Position numbers and translations under genes: made by a program | The notes under the pieces: generated by a model | Databases searched by the model: none | What the model was told of the DNA's origin: nothing | What the model saw: the letters and a program-made list of their open reading frames with translations, nothing else | Shown here: one piece after another, positions 24,506 through 34,462 of the stretch | Layout of the letters: every line of letters starts with the position of its first letter | Position numbering within the stretch: position 1 is the first letter of the stretch | Assembly (NCBI GenBank): GCA_004556755.1 | Contig: SFFW01000004.1 | Span: 76,188 to 140,187, forward strand | Source: Clostridiales bacterium | GTDB taxonomy: Bacteria > Bacillota > Clostridia > Oscillospirales > Oscillospiraceae | DNA length: 64,000 nt | Direction: 5' to 3'

Positions 24506-24534
24506 TTGTAATCATCACCGCAATGTGCTAAAGT
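24506..24534 (+). promoter_or_regulatory. Promoter for the giant subtilisin gene
   Basis: TTGTAA, 17 bp, TAAAGT, leaving an 80-nt leader before ATG 24621, with the ribosome site AAAAGGAGAAACTC. Confidence 0.5.
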
Positions 24535-24620
24535 GGAACAGTAACAATGTAAAATGTTCCGGTGCCGAGCCGGGTGTTTTAAGAAAATTACCGAGATAGA
24601 TCGGAGAAAAGGAGAAACTC

Positions 24621-27600
24621 ATGAAAACAGCACGCACTACCAAACGTTTTATTTCACTGCTGCTTATCATCATGCTGCTTATGAGCCTGACGCTTCCCGT
24701 CATGGCGACCAACGACAAGAGCAGCGGCGGAATAACATGGGAGAAGGTGGACAATGACACGGTTAAAGCCGATCTGCCCGCCAAAGCCGCTGATGATACA
24801 GACTCCGACGCTCCGGAATATGCGGATACGGACATTGTTCGTGTCTCCATAGTTCTGGAACAGAAGAGTACCGTCGCAGCGGGCTTCTCCACCATTAAAA
24901 TAGCTTCCAACGCAAGCGCCATGAGCTACCGCAGCGGACTTAAGTCTCAGCAGGACGCCTTGGCAAAGACCATTTCCGACAAGGTTTTGGGCGGAAAGGA
25001 TCTTGACGTCGTTTGGAATCTGACTCTTGCGGCGAACATCATCTCCGCAAACGTACCCTACGGAACCATCGAGCAGATCAAGGCTCTCGACGGCGTTAAG
25101 AATGTCGTTATCGAGCAGACCTATGAACCCTGCGTAAGCTCCTCCGGTGCGGCAGATCCCAATATGGCGACCTCCTCCGTCATGACCGGCTCCTCCGCAG
25201 CCTGGGCAAACGGCTACACCGGCGCAGGCAGCAGGATTGCCATCATCGACACCGGACTTGATACCGACCATCAGTCCTTTGCAAGCGACGCATACCTCTT
25301 CGCACTTGAGCAGAACGCCGAAAAGCTCGGCATGGACTACAACGAGTACGTTAAGTCCCTCGCACTGCTCACTCAGGCAGACGTCGAGAAGCACTGGAGC
25401 GAGCTGAACTTCTCCTCCGTGTACTCCGGCGACGTTGCAAATACCTTCTTCAGCGAAAAGGTACCTTTCGGTGCAAACTACGTTGACAAGGGCATCGAGA
25501 TCACCCACGACAAGGATACCCAGGGTGAACACGGCTCACACGTTGCGGGTATTGCGGCAGCAAACCGCTTCATTGAGAACGAGGACGGCACCTTCTCCAA
25601 CGCTCTTGAGTCCGTAAAGACCCAGGGCATCGCCCCCGACGCACAGCTTCTCATTATGAAGGTGTTCGGCAAGAACGGCGGCGCAAACGACTCCGACTAT
25701 ATGGCAGCCATTGAGGACGCCATCATCCTCGGCGCAGACTCCGTGAACCTTTCTCTCGGCTCCAGCAATGCGGGCTTTGCCACCAGCGAGGATTACCAGA
25801 ACGTTATGGACGATCTGGCAAAGAGCGACACCGTCGTTTCCATCTCCGCAGGTAACTCCGGCATGTACGGCGACGGCAATCTGCCTTACGGCTACCTGTA
25901 CAGCGACGATGCAAACTTCGCTACCGGCGGCTCTCCCGGCTCCTTCACCAACGCCTTCACCGTGGCATCCGTTGACAACGACGGCGCTACCGGCAAATAC
26001 CTCAAGTTCGGTGACAACCTGATATTCTATACCGAGAGCGATTACTCCAACGATCCCATCAGCTCCATGCCCGGCGAGTACGAATACGTCTTCGTCGACG
26101 CCGCGGGCACTCAGGCTGACTTTGAAAAGGTCAAGGACGCTCTTGACGGCAAGATCGCCATTTGCTGGCGCGGCGGCATCTCCTTCTATGAGAAGGCGGA
26201 GAATGCAGTTGCAAACGGCGCTGTCGCAACCATCGTTGCGAACAACACCGCCGGCACCATCAACATGGACCTGAGCGACTACACCAAGTCCGCTCCCTGC
26301 ATCTCCATCCTCCAGTCCGAAGGTCAGTACATTATGGAAAACTCCACTCCCGTTGAGGACGAGAGCGGCAATGTCCTGTACTACACCGGCAAGATCACCG
26401 TTGAGGATAAGATCGGCACCGTGCAGTACGATTCCGATTACTACACCATGAGCTACTTCTCCAGCTGGGGCGTTCCCGGAACCCTTGAGCTTAAGCCTGA
26501 GATCACCGCACCCGGCGGAAGCATCTACTCCGTCAACGGCGCTGTTGCAGGCGGCAAGGCTTACGAGGTCATGTCCGGTACCTCCATGGCTGCTCCTCAG
26601 ATCGCAGGCATGAGTGCACTCCTTGCTCAGTACATCCGTGAAAGCGGTCTCGATCAGAAGACCGGACTGAGCGCACGTCAGCTCACTCAGAGCCTTCTCA
26701 TGTCCACCGCTACCCCGCTCATCGAGAAGGACAGCGGCAGCTACTACTCTGTCATGAAGCAGGGCGCAGGCCTTGCAAACGTTGATGCGGCAATGAACGC
26801 CGACTCCTACATCATGATGGCGTCCGACGCTACCAAGTCTGCGGCAGACGGCAAGATCAAGGCCGAGCTTGGCGACGATCCTGACCGCAGCGGCAGCTAC
26901 AGCTTCAGCTTCACCATCAACAACATGAGCGGAGAGACCAAGAGCTACGATATAAGCTCCAGCTTCTTCACTCAGGACATATTTGCGGATGAAGACGTGG
27001 GTGCATCGTTCCTCGACACATGGACTGTTCCTCTCAACTTCACCGCAAGCTACACCGTTAACGGTGCTGCGATCACCAACGACGATGTCGATAAGCTCGC
27101 AGCTTACGACTTCGACGGCAACGGCAGCATAAACGCAGCCGACGGTCAGGCACTGCTCAACTACATCACCGGCGTTAAGGATTCCATCTCCTGCAAGGAC
27201 GCAGCGGACATCGACAACGACGGCGATATCGACACCTACGACGCATACCTCTTCTTCAAGGCACTCAACGCCGGTTCCGTAAGCGTTCCCGCAAACGGCA
27301 GCGTTGAAGTTACCGTCTCCGTACAGCTCCAGAACATCGCAGACTTTGACGACAACGGCGCATACGTCGAGGGTTACGTCTTCGTTGACGAGCTTACCTC
27401 CGCAGACGGCGCACTGGGCGAGTCCCACTCCATCCCCGTTCTCGGCTACTACGGCAGCTGGTCCGAGCCTTCCATGTTCGACGTCGGCAGCTACCTTGAG
27501 TATGCTTACGGCCTTGAGGACAGGATCCCCTATATGTATGCAGCGGCAGATCAGGACGCCCTGTACTACCAGACCTACATAGTTAACTACGCAGGCGACA

Positions 27601-30575
27601 GCGCAAACTACTACTTCGGCGGTAACCCCGTTGCCGAAGAGGACGTTTACATGCCCGAACGCAATGCTATCAACAGTGAAAACGGCGACAAGATCGGCAA
27701 GATCACCTTCACCCCGATCCGCAATGCGGGCGCATCCCGCTTCACCGTCACCGACGAGGCGGGCACCTACATCGTAAACGAGGAGCTTGGCTCCGTAAGC
27801 GCAGCATTCTACTACACCAACGGTGCCTCCTGGCAGAGCACGAAGCTCAGCTATGCACCCAACTTCGTACCCAGCGGCATCGCCGAAGGCACGAAGCTTG
27901 AGATGAAGCTTACCCTCGCTCCCGAATACTACGTCGGCTCCGACGGCAGCGTCGCATGGGATAAGCTCAGCGAGAACGCAAGCTTCACCATGCCGGTCGT
28001 CATCGACAACACCGCACCTGAGATTCAGGACATCGCTCTTGTTAAGAGCTTCAAGACCGGTGAGACCACCATCGACGTCACCGCAAGCGACAACCAGTAC
28101 ATCGCAGGCGTGTTCCTGTACGACAGCGAGAGCAACTTCATTGCAGGCTACGGCTCCGACTCCACTGCGGAAGCGGGTCAGCTCTGCAAGTACAGCCTGA
28201 GCATGGGTGAGGCCGATAAGTACCTCATTCAGGTATACGACTATGCGGCAAACTGCTCCACCTACAAGATCAACCTCAACGATGAGGAAGCGAACGGCGA
28301 GATCGCCGTAAGCCTCGACAAGACCTCTCTTGAGCTCGTCAAGGGCGCAAACGTAAAGCTCACCGCTTCCGTAACTCCTTGGGGTACCCCCGACGAGACC
28401 GTCACTTGGTCCTCCAGCGACGACAGCATCGCTACCGTTAACAAGTACGGCGTTGTCACCGCAGTCGGCAAGGGCAGCTGCACCGTGACTGCAACCTCCA
28501 ACGGCGACAGCACGAAGTCCGCTTCCTGCGACGTCAGCGTCATCACTCTGCCTCTGCTCGTTCAGGGCGTGCTTCAGGATAAGAGCGGCAATCCGCAGTT
28601 CTTCAGCTGGGATCTCGAAAAGGAAGCGACATGGACTCCCGGCGCAGCGCTTCAGACCGATATCTCCTCCTTCGTTTGGGACTGGAACGGCAATGACGGC
28701 GCTTACGGCTATCAGATGAACACCGACGGCTACCTCTACACCGTCGATATGGAGACCGGCGAGACCGTCGCCTCCTCCGACGCACCGAATAACTTCGGCG
28801 CACCGCTCAACGACATGGAAATGTCCTACGCTCTGAATGACAGCCTCGGCAAGAACTACATTCTCGGCGTATACGACAACTACGTCCTCTTCTCCGACGC
28901 AGCCGATAACGATTTCAGCAACGGCTACGACTTTGCAGGCGATCTGGCCAAGACCGGAGCAAGCGCATTCACCGGCATTGCATGGATCGGTCAGTACAGC
29001 TACCAGGGAATCCTCTTCGACGTGTACTACCTGATCGACAATGCAAACTACCTCTGGACGTTCGGCTTCAACGTCGAAGAAGGCTACAGGCTCAGCTTCG
29101 GCGACCCGTCTCCCGTTGATTTCGACCTCAGCTGGCCCACCTACGATGGCAGCCAGTACTGCTCGCTGATACTCGGCGACGACGGCGAAGCCGCATACCT
29201 CAGCTACTTCACCGGCGAAACCAACGAGCTTTACAGGATCATTGAGAGCGAAGACGAAGACGGCAACTACAGCGCCGCTGCAACTCTGCTCGGCGATGTC
29301 GGCGCAGACGTATGGCCCTGCGCACTGATCTCCGTCTCCCCGACCGACAGTGGCGACGACACCACCGTCACCGCAGACAAGGTCTTTAAGACCGATGCAA
29401 AGGCGACCCTCTCCTCCGTCAAGGCGGGCGAGGTAAGCTTCAAGGGCAAGGTTCCCGTAGGCGGACTCAACTCCGTCGTCGTGAGCGAGGACGAGAGCGC
29501 AGCTCCCGTCGTTAAGGGCGCAACTCCGTTCTCCGTCGGCGCTGCTTCTTCCGATGAGAAGACCGTCACCGTCGAGATCACCGCAAAGGACGCAAAGGGC
29601 GAGGACGCAGCTTCCACCAACGGACTCATTGAGGTCGCATACTCCGACGCTCTTGAGCTTGCAGGCGTTGAGGTCTACAGCGACTACTCCTCCGTCAACA
29701 AGGGCGACACCGTCGTTATCGGCTACGTTGACCTTGACGGTATTGCGGCAGGCGAAACCGTTGCAAAGCTCACCTTCAATGTGAAGAGCACCGACGACGC
29801 AAGCGTCACCGTAACGCACAAGCAGCTCAACAACGAAGCTATCGAAGCGGTTGAAGAGCTTGACATCACCGCAGAGTTTACGCACGAGAACACCGAAGTG
29901 CGTGACGCAAAGCCCGCAACCTGCACCGAAGACGGCTACACCGGCGACATCTACTGCGCCGACTGCGGCAAGCTTCTGAAGAAGGGCACCGTTATCCCCG
30001 CAAACCACGACTCCGATCCCTTTAACGACATAGCAGAGTCCGGCTACCACGATTACATCATCGAGGCATCCGAGCTTGGCATCGCAAAGGGCTGTGCCGA
30101 CGGCAGCTACAAGCCGAATCAGGCGATCACCCGTGCGCAGTTCGTCACCATGCTGTGGCGTGCGGCAGGCGCACCCGAGCCCGAAAAGAGTGAGATCGAC
30201 TTCACCGACGCCGAATACATTGCCGAGCCCTTCACCGCTGCGGTGGCATGGGGCACAGAGAACGGCATCGTTGCAGGCTACACCGACGACAGCTTCAAGC
30301 CCGACCAGCCCATAAGCCGTGCGCAGATGGCGACCTTCGTGTATCGTTACATGAAGAACGTTGCCGAGTACGACTTCGGCGAGGTCAAGGCGGCGGAGTT
30401 TGACGACGCAGCAGAGATCGCAGCACCGTTTGTGGATGCGGTCAACGCACTCGTCTCCGCCGGTATCGTGAAGGGTGTCACCGCAAATACCTTCGATCCC
30501 AACGGCGCAGCCGTCAGGGGCGCAGCCGCCGCGGTCCTCGTGAGGATGGTACACCTCCTCACTCCCACCGTGTAA
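24621..30575 (+). CDS. Giant surface subtilisin (S8) with internal dockerin, Big_2 and three SLH domains
   Basis: 1984 residues, secreted. A signal peptide ends near VMA (residue about 30). An inhibitor-like propeptide is followed by the S8 domain with Asp210 (IIDTGLD), His304 (HGSHVAG) and Ser655 (SGTSMAAP), interrupted by a PA-type insert (about 490-560). After an Fn3-like segment comes a complete type I dockerin (about 829-882, two Ca-binding repeats: DFDGNGSINAADG and DIDNDGDIDTYDA). Later come a Big_2 Ig-like domain (about 1227-1307), a beta-rich region, a CxxC cell-wall motif (CTEDGYTGDIYCADCGKLL) and three SLH repeats starting near 1801, 1861 and 1927 that anchor it to the cell wall. 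The layout is like lactocepin/C5a peptidase but with an unusual dockerin in mid-chain. It has its own promoter and terminator. Confidence 0.92.
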   Translation: MKTARTTKRFISLLLIIMLLMSLTLPVMATNDKSSGGITWEKVDNDTVKADLPAKAADDTDSDAPEYADTDIVRVSIVLEQKSTVAAGFSTIKIASNASAMSYRSGLKSQQDALAKTISDKVLGGKDLDVVWNLTLAANIISANVPYGTIEQIKALDGVKNVVIEQTYEPCVSSSGAADPNMATSSVMTGSSAAWANGYTGAGSRIAIIDTGLDTDHQSFASDAYLFALEQNAEKLGMDYNEYVKSLALLTQADVEKHWSELNFSSVYSGDVANTFFSEKVPFGANYVDKGIEITHDKDTQGEHGSHVAGIAAANRFIENEDGTFSNALESVKTQGIAPDAQLLIMKVFGKNGGANDSDYMAAIEDAIILGADSVNLSLGSSNAGFATSEDYQNVMDDLAKSDTVVSISAGNSGMYGDGNLPYGYLYSDDANFATGGSPGSFTNAFTVASVDNDGATGKYLKFGDNLIFYTESDYSNDPISSMPGEYEYVFVDAAGTQADFEKVKDALDGKIAICWRGGISFYEKAENAVANGAVATIVANNTAGTINMDLSDYTKSAPCISILQSEGQYIMENSTPVEDESGNVLYYTGKITVEDKIGTVQYDSDYYTMSYFSSWGVPGTLELKPEITAPGGSIYSVNGAVAGGKAYEVMSGTSMAAPQIAGMSALLAQYIRESGLDQKTGLSARQLTQSLLMSTATPLIEKDSGSYYSVMKQGAGLANVDAAMNADSYIMMASDATKSAADGKIKAELGDDPDRSGSYSFSFTINNMSGETKSYDISSSFFTQDIFADEDVGASFLDTWTVPLNFTASYTVNGAAITNDDVDKLAAYDFDGNGSINAADGQALLNYITGVKDSISCKDAADIDNDGDIDTYDAYLFFKALNAGSVSVPANGSVEVTVSVQLQNIADFDDNGAYVEGYVFVDELTSADGALGESHSIPVLGYYGSWSEPSMFDVGSYLEYAYGLEDRIPYMYAAADQDALYYQTYIVNYAGDSANYYFGGNPVAEEDVYMPERNAINSENGDKIGKITFTPIRNAGASRFTVTDEAGTYIVNEELGSVSAAFYYTNGASWQSTKLSYAPNFVPSGIAEGTKLEMKLTLAPEYYVGSDGSVAWDKLSENASFTMPVVIDNTAPEIQDIALVKSFKTGETTIDVTASDNQYIAGVFLYDSESNFIAGYGSDSTAEAGQLCKYSLSMGEADKYLIQVYDYAANCSTYKINLNDEEANGEIAVSLDKTSLELVKGANVKLTASVTPWGTPDETVTWSSSDDSIATVNKYGVVTAVGKGSCTVTATSNGDSTKSASCDVSVITLPLLVQGVLQDKSGNPQFFSWDLEKEATWTPGAALQTDISSFVWDWNGNDGAYGYQMNTDGYLYTVDMETGETVASSDAPNNFGAPLNDMEMSYALNDSLGKNYILGVYDNYVLFSDAADNDFSNGYDFAGDLAKTGASAFTGIAWIGQYSYQGILFDVYYLIDNANYLWTFGFNVEEGYRLSFGDPSPVDFDLSWPTYDGSQYCSLILGDDGEAAYLSYFTGETNELYRIIESEDEDGNYSAAATLLGDVGADVWPCALISVSPTDSGDDTTVTADKVFKTDAKATLSSVKAGEVSFKGKVPVGGLNSVVVSEDESAAPVVKGATPFSVGAASSDEKTVTVEITAKDAKGEDAASTNGLIEVAYSDALELAGVEVYSDYSSVNKGDTVVIGYVDLDGIAAGETVAKLTFNVKSTDDASVTVTHKQLNNEAIEAVEELDITAEFTHENTEVRDAKPATCTEDGYTGDIYCADCGKLLKKGTVIPANHDSDPFNDIAESGYHDYIIEASELGIAKGCADGSYKPNQAITRAQFVTMLWRAAGAPEPEKSEIDFTDAEYIAEPFTAAVAWGTENGIVAGYTDDSFKPDQPISRAQMATFVYRYMKNVAEYDFGEVKAAEFDDAAEIAAPFVDAVNALVSAGIVKGVTANTFDPNGAAVRGAAAAVLVRMVHLLTPTV

Positions 30576-30598
30576 TAACGCAAACCTAATTTAATAAT

Positions 30599-30634
30599 GC
30601 AAAAAGGCACGGGCTTTTGCCCGTGTCTTTTTGC
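30599..30634 (+). terminator. Terminator after the subtilisin gene
   Basis: GCAAAAAGGCACGGGC-tttt-GCCCGTGTCTTTTTGC, a 16-bp stem with one wobble and a T run inside the descending arm. Confidence 0.85.
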
Positions 30635-30702
30635 ATTATTTCGACTCTGCCGTGTTGCCGTAAAAAAATTTTAACATTTGCGGGTAAAATGATGAAAAAT
30701 GT

Positions 30703-30731
30703 TTGAAATATCATTGGCGGTATAGTATATT
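30703..30731 (+). promoter_or_regulatory. Promoter for the nucleoside-type ABC importer operon
   Basis: TTGAAA, 17 bp, TATATT, about 36 bases before the TTG start. Confidence 0.6.
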
Positions 30732-30767
30732 GATTACATACAAATTAAAATGGGGAGGTAGATAAAC

Positions 30768-32306
30768 TTGGAAGAGCAGTTCGCCATAGAAATGCTGAAT
30801 ATAACTAAAGTCTTTCCCGGTATTATCGCCAACGACAACATTACCCTCCAGCTCAAAAAGGGTGAGATACACGCCCTGCTCGGTGAGAACGGTGCAGGCA
30901 AATCAACCCTGATGAGCGTGCTGTTCGGTCTGTATCAGCCCGAACAGGGTATCATCAAAAAGGACGGCGTTGAGGTCAAGATAAATAACCCCAACGATGC
31001 AAACGATCTCGGCATCGGCATGGTGCATCAGCACTTCAAGCTCGTTGAGTGCTTTACCGTTCTTGATAATATCATCCTCGGCGTGGAACCGAACAAGTAC
31101 GGCTTCCTGCAAAAGAGCGAGGCGAGAAAGAAGGTCCTTGAGCTGTCTGAAAAGTACGGCCTCCACGTTGACCCCGATGCATATATCGAGGACATCACCG
31201 TCGGAATGCAGCAGCGTACCGAGATACTCAAGATGCTCTACAGGGACAACGAGATACTGATATTCGACGAGCCGACTGCGGTCCTTACCCCGCAGGAGAT
31301 CGACGAGCTTATGCAGATAATGAAGAACCTTGCCGCTGAGGGCAAGTCCATCCTCTTTATCTCCCACAAGCTCAACGAGATAAAGGCGGTCGCCGACCGC
31401 TGCACCGTTCTCCGCAAGGGCAAGTACATAGGCACCGTCAACACCAAGGACGCCACCATTGAGGAGCTGTCCGCAATGATGGTCGGCAGAAACGTCAACT
31501 TCCACGTTGAAAAGACCCCCGCAAAGCCCGGCGACGTCGTGCTTGAGGTCGAGGGGCTGACCGTTGCGTCCAAGATACACAAGAACAATGCGGTCAAAAA
31601 CGTCTCCTTCAAGGTCCGTGCGGGCGAGATCGTCTGCATTGCGGGTATCGACGGCAACGGTCAGACCGAGCTTGTCTACGGCATTACGGGACTTGAACCC
31701 GTGAAGTCCGGCACCGTGAAGCTCAACGGCGTCGACATCACCAAGGCGTCCATCCGCAAGCGCTCCGTCTCCGGCATGAGCCACATCCCCGAAGACAGAC
31801 ATAAGCACGGTCTCGTGCTTGACTACTCGCTGGAGGATAACCTCATTCTCCAGACCTATTTCAAGAGAGACTTTACGAATGCGGCGGGCTTTTTGAGACG
31901 CAATAACATCCGTGAGTACGCTAACAGGCTCATTGAAATGTACGATATCCGCTCCGGTCAGGGCCCCGTCACGAAGGCACGCAGTATGTCCGGCGGCAAC
32001 CAGCAGAAGGCGATAGTCGCCCGTGAGATCGACAAGAATCCCGATCTGCTCGTCGCCGTTCAGCCGACGAGAGGTCTTGACGTCGGTGCGATCGAATATA
32101 TCCACAAGCAGCTCATAAACCACAGGGATCAGGGTCACGCCTGCCTGCTGGTATCGCTGGAGCTGGACGAGGTCATGGATGTTCCCGACCGCATCCTCGT
32201 TATGTACGAGGGCGAGATCGTCGGCGAGCTTGACCCGAAGAAGACGACGCAGGAAGAGCTTGGACTCTACATGGCGGGCGCAAAGAGAGACGAGGTGGCG
32301 GAATGA
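30768..32306 (+). CDS. ABC importer ATPase, nucleoside/simple-sugar type (NupO/YufO-like)
   Basis: 512 residues with two fused ATPase domains. Domain 1 has Walker A GENGAGKSTLMSVLFG, VGMQQRTEILK and ILIFDEPTAVLTPQE. Domain 2 has GIDGNGQTELVYGITGLEP, the signature MSGGNQQKAIVARE and LVAVQPTRGLDVGAIEYIHKQL. This design with the next two permeases matches the BmpA-dependent guanosine/nucleoside importers (nupNOPQ of Bacillus subtilis). The start is TTG at 30768, eight bases after GGGGAGGT. The lipoprotein BmpA gene that normally leads the operon is not here. Confidence 0.9.
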   Translation: MEEQFAIEMLNITKVFPGIIANDNITLQLKKGEIHALLGENGAGKSTLMSVLFGLYQPEQGIIKKDGVEVKINNPNDANDLGIGMVHQHFKLVECFTVLDNIILGVEPNKYGFLQKSEARKKVLELSEKYGLHVDPDAYIEDITVGMQQRTEILKMLYRDNEILIFDEPTAVLTPQEIDELMQIMKNLAAEGKSILFISHKLNEIKAVADRCTVLRKGKYIGTVNTKDATIEELSAMMVGRNVNFHVEKTPAKPGDVVLEVEGLTVASKIHKNNAVKNVSFKVRAGEIVCIAGIDGNGQTELVYGITGLEPVKSGTVKLNGVDITKASIRKRSVSGMSHIPEDRHKHGLVLDYSLEDNLILQTYFKRDFTNAAGFLRRNNIREYANRLIEMYDIRSGQGPVTKARSMSGGNQQKAIVAREIDKNPDLLVAVQPTRGLDVGAIEYIHKQLINHRDQGHACLLVSLELDEVMDVPDRILVMYEGEIVGELDPKKTTQEELGLYMAGAKRDEVAE

Positions 32307-33466
32307 AATACGTCAGAGCTTTTTTCAAGAATAACGGAGTTCAGTCGCTGCTGTCCTCCATCCTGTGCGTCATCATCGGCGTGCTCCTCGGATATGTAGC
32401 GCTGCTTATCATCAATGCCGAGGGTGCATGGGAAGCGATCACCCACGTTATGATGAACTTCTTCACATGGCCGGAGGACGGTCCCTTCCGCCTGAGGTAC
32501 TTTGCCCAGACCGTTGTGTACACCGTGCCGCTGCTCATGTGTTCGCTGTCGATCCTGTTTTCCTACAAGGTCGGTCTGTTTAACATCGGCGCTTCCGGTC
32601 AGTACATGGCGGGCGCCGGAATTGCGATATATGCAGCAATAGCATGGCAGATGCCGTGGTACGTCTGCCTCCTGCTTGCGGTAGCGGCGGGTGCGGTGAT
32701 CGGTGCGATCTCCGGCGCTCTGAAGGCGTACTGCAACGTAAACGAGGTCATTTCCGGCATCATGCTCAACTGGATCATCCTGTATTCGGTCAATATGCTC
32801 CTCTCCTCTGACATAACCAAGTCTCCCACGGCGGAGACCTATCACATTCTGCACAAGAACCCCGACGCAATGCTCCCGACTCTGGGGCTTGAGGAGCTTG
32901 TCGGCGGCTACCAGTACTTTACCATTGCCGTGCCGATAGCGATACTTGTCGCCATTGCTGTGTCGATAATCCTCAGCAAGACGAAATTCGGCTACGAGCT
33001 TAAAGCCACCGGTAACAACAAAAACGCCGCAAAGTACTGCGGCATGAGGGAAAAGCGCAACATCATCGTAACGCTGTGCATAAGCGGCGCTCTTGCGGGT
33101 CTCGGTGCGGCTCTGTTCTACCTGACCGACATCAAGCAGTGGGAAGTCAACGCCTCCAGCGTCAACGCAATGGGCTTCAACGGCATCGCCGCAGCCTTCC
33201 TCGGCTGCCTCGATCCCATCGGTGCGATCATTGCATCCTTCTTCATCCAGCACATCACCTTCGGCGGCGGTTACATAGACCTCTCCGTTTACAGCTCTCA
33301 GATCTCCAGCCTTATCTCCTCCATCATCATTTACCTCTGCGGCTTCGTTCTGTTCTTTAAGTATTGCGTGAACCATCTTATCGACAGGTCGGAGGAACGC
33401 AAAAAGAAAAGGGAGGAAGCGGCCTTAGCTGCCGAAGAAAATGAAGTCGGAGGTGACGTGAAATGA
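32303..33466 (+). CDS. ABC importer permease (NupP/YufP-like)
   Basis: 387 residues, about nine to ten membrane helices, with the BPD_transp_2 pattern: LFNIGASGQYMAGAGIAIYAAIAW, GALKAYCNVNEVISGIMLNWI and SVNAMGFNGIAAAFLGCLDPIGAIIASFFIQHI. It has a long charged C-terminal tail (DRSEERKKKREEAALAAEENE). It overlaps the ATPase gene and the next permease gene by four bases each and forms the membrane channel with NupQ-like. Confidence 0.9.
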   Translation: MKYVRAFFKNNGVQSLLSSILCVIIGVLLGYVALLIINAEGAWEAITHVMMNFFTWPEDGPFRLRYFAQTVVYTVPLLMCSLSILFSYKVGLFNIGASGQYMAGAGIAIYAAIAWQMPWYVCLLLAVAAGAVIGAISGALKAYCNVNEVISGIMLNWIILYSVNMLLSSDITKSPTAETYHILHKNPDAMLPTLGLEELVGGYQYFTIAVPIAILVAIAVSIILSKTKFGYELKATGNNKNAAKYCGMREKRNIIVTLCISGALAGLGAALFYLTDIKQWEVNASSVNAMGFNGIAAAFLGCLDPIGAIIASFFIQHITFGGGYIDLSVYSSQISSLISSIIIYLCGFVLFFKYCVNHLIDRSEERKKKREEAALAAEENEVGGDVK

Positions 33467-34404
33467 TATTGCTTACTCAGTACACTCTAATCTTCGCTTC
33501 GATACTCATCCTCGTCGCCCTCGGCGGCTGCGTTTCCGAACACTCCGGCGTCATTAACCTCGGTCTTGAGGGTATCATGGTCATCGGTGCGCTCGGCGGT
33601 GCACTCGTAATGAAGTATCTCCCCGCCGGCACCAGTCCCTTTGTCATCGTCATCCTCACCATGATGGCGGCGATAGTTGCCGGTACCGTTTACTCGTCCC
33701 TGCTTGCGGTGGCGTGTATAAACTTCAAAGCCGACCAGACCATCATCGGTACCGCACTGAACCTCCTCGGCGTCGCTGCGGCGACGGTTGCGGTCAAGGC
33801 GATAAACATTGCCGAGGACCCCAACAACACATCCTCCGAGATCGTCTACCGAGAGGGCAGACAGGCGTTTCTGACCGACATCGGCGGCTTTGAGCTGAAC
33901 GTGTTTATGATAATCGCATTCGTCGTGCTTATCGGCATTGCGGTCATGCTCTACAAGACCCGCTTCGGTCTGCGCCTTATGGCTTGCGGTGAGCATCCTC
34001 AGGCAGCCGACTCCGTCGGAATCAACGTTTACAAGATGCGTTGGGCGGGCGTTCTGCTCTCCGGTGCGCTCGGCGGCCTCGGCGGCATCGTCTACATCAC
34101 CGCAGGCGTCAGCCAGTGGATGTTTGAAAACGGCGTTGCGGGCTTCGGCTTCCTCGCACTGGCGGTTATGATCTTCGGTCAGTGGAAGCCCAAGCATATC
34201 GCATGGGCGGCTCTGCTGTTCGGCTTCTTCCGTGCGCTGGGCAACGTTCACTCCGGCTTCGACTTCCTCAAGGCTCTCGACCTGCCGAGCGGCGTATACA
34301 ATATGCTGCCCTATGCGGTGTCGCTCATCGTTCTTGCCTTTACCTCCAAGCGCTCCAGAGCGCCCAAGGCGGAAGGCATTCCCTACGACAAGGGGTCAAG
34401 GTAA
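33463..34404 (+). CDS. ABC importer permease (NupQ/YufQ-like)
   Basis: 313 residues, about eight helices. Family landmarks are SEHSGVINLGLEGIMVIGALGGAL near the N-terminus, VACINFKADQTIIGTALNLLGVA and GVAGFGFLALAVMIFGQWKPKHIAWAALLFGFFRALG. It is the second permease of the nucleoside-type importer, translationally coupled to the first. The operon ends in a strong hairpin. Confidence 0.9.
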   Translation: MILLTQYTLIFASILILVALGGCVSEHSGVINLGLEGIMVIGALGGALVMKYLPAGTSPFVIVILTMMAAIVAGTVYSSLLAVACINFKADQTIIGTALNLLGVAAATVAVKAINIAEDPNNTSSEIVYREGRQAFLTDIGGFELNVFMIIAFVVLIGIAVMLYKTRFGLRLMACGEHPQAADSVGINVYKMRWAGVLLSGALGGLGGIVYITAGVSQWMFENGVAGFGFLALAVMIFGQWKPKHIAWAALLFGFFRALGNVHSGFDFLKALDLPSGVYNMLPYAVSLIVLAFTSKRSRAPKAEGIPYDKGSR

Positions 34405-34417
34405 TAAATTATGCAAA

Positions 34418-34451
34418 AATCCCGACGGGTACTCCCGTCGGGATTTCTTTG
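34418..34451 (+). terminator. Terminator after the importer operon
   Basis: AAATCCCGACGGG-tact-CCCGTCGGGATTT followed by CTTTG. Confidence 0.85.
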
Positions 34452-34462
34452 TATTCGGCAGT

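Noticed and set aside
25536..30554. A 1672-codon open frame on the minus strand under the subtilisin gene
   Set aside because: It is an exact shadow of the plus-strand gene, created by its GC-rich third positions and lack of stop codons in the antisense frame. It is Val/Cys-rich with no domain, and the plus-strand protein has clear catalytic and SLH motifs.
30661..30767. Purine riboswitch before the nucleoside importer
   Set aside because: The promoter lies at 30703-30731, leaving a leader of only about 30 bases, too short for an aptamer.
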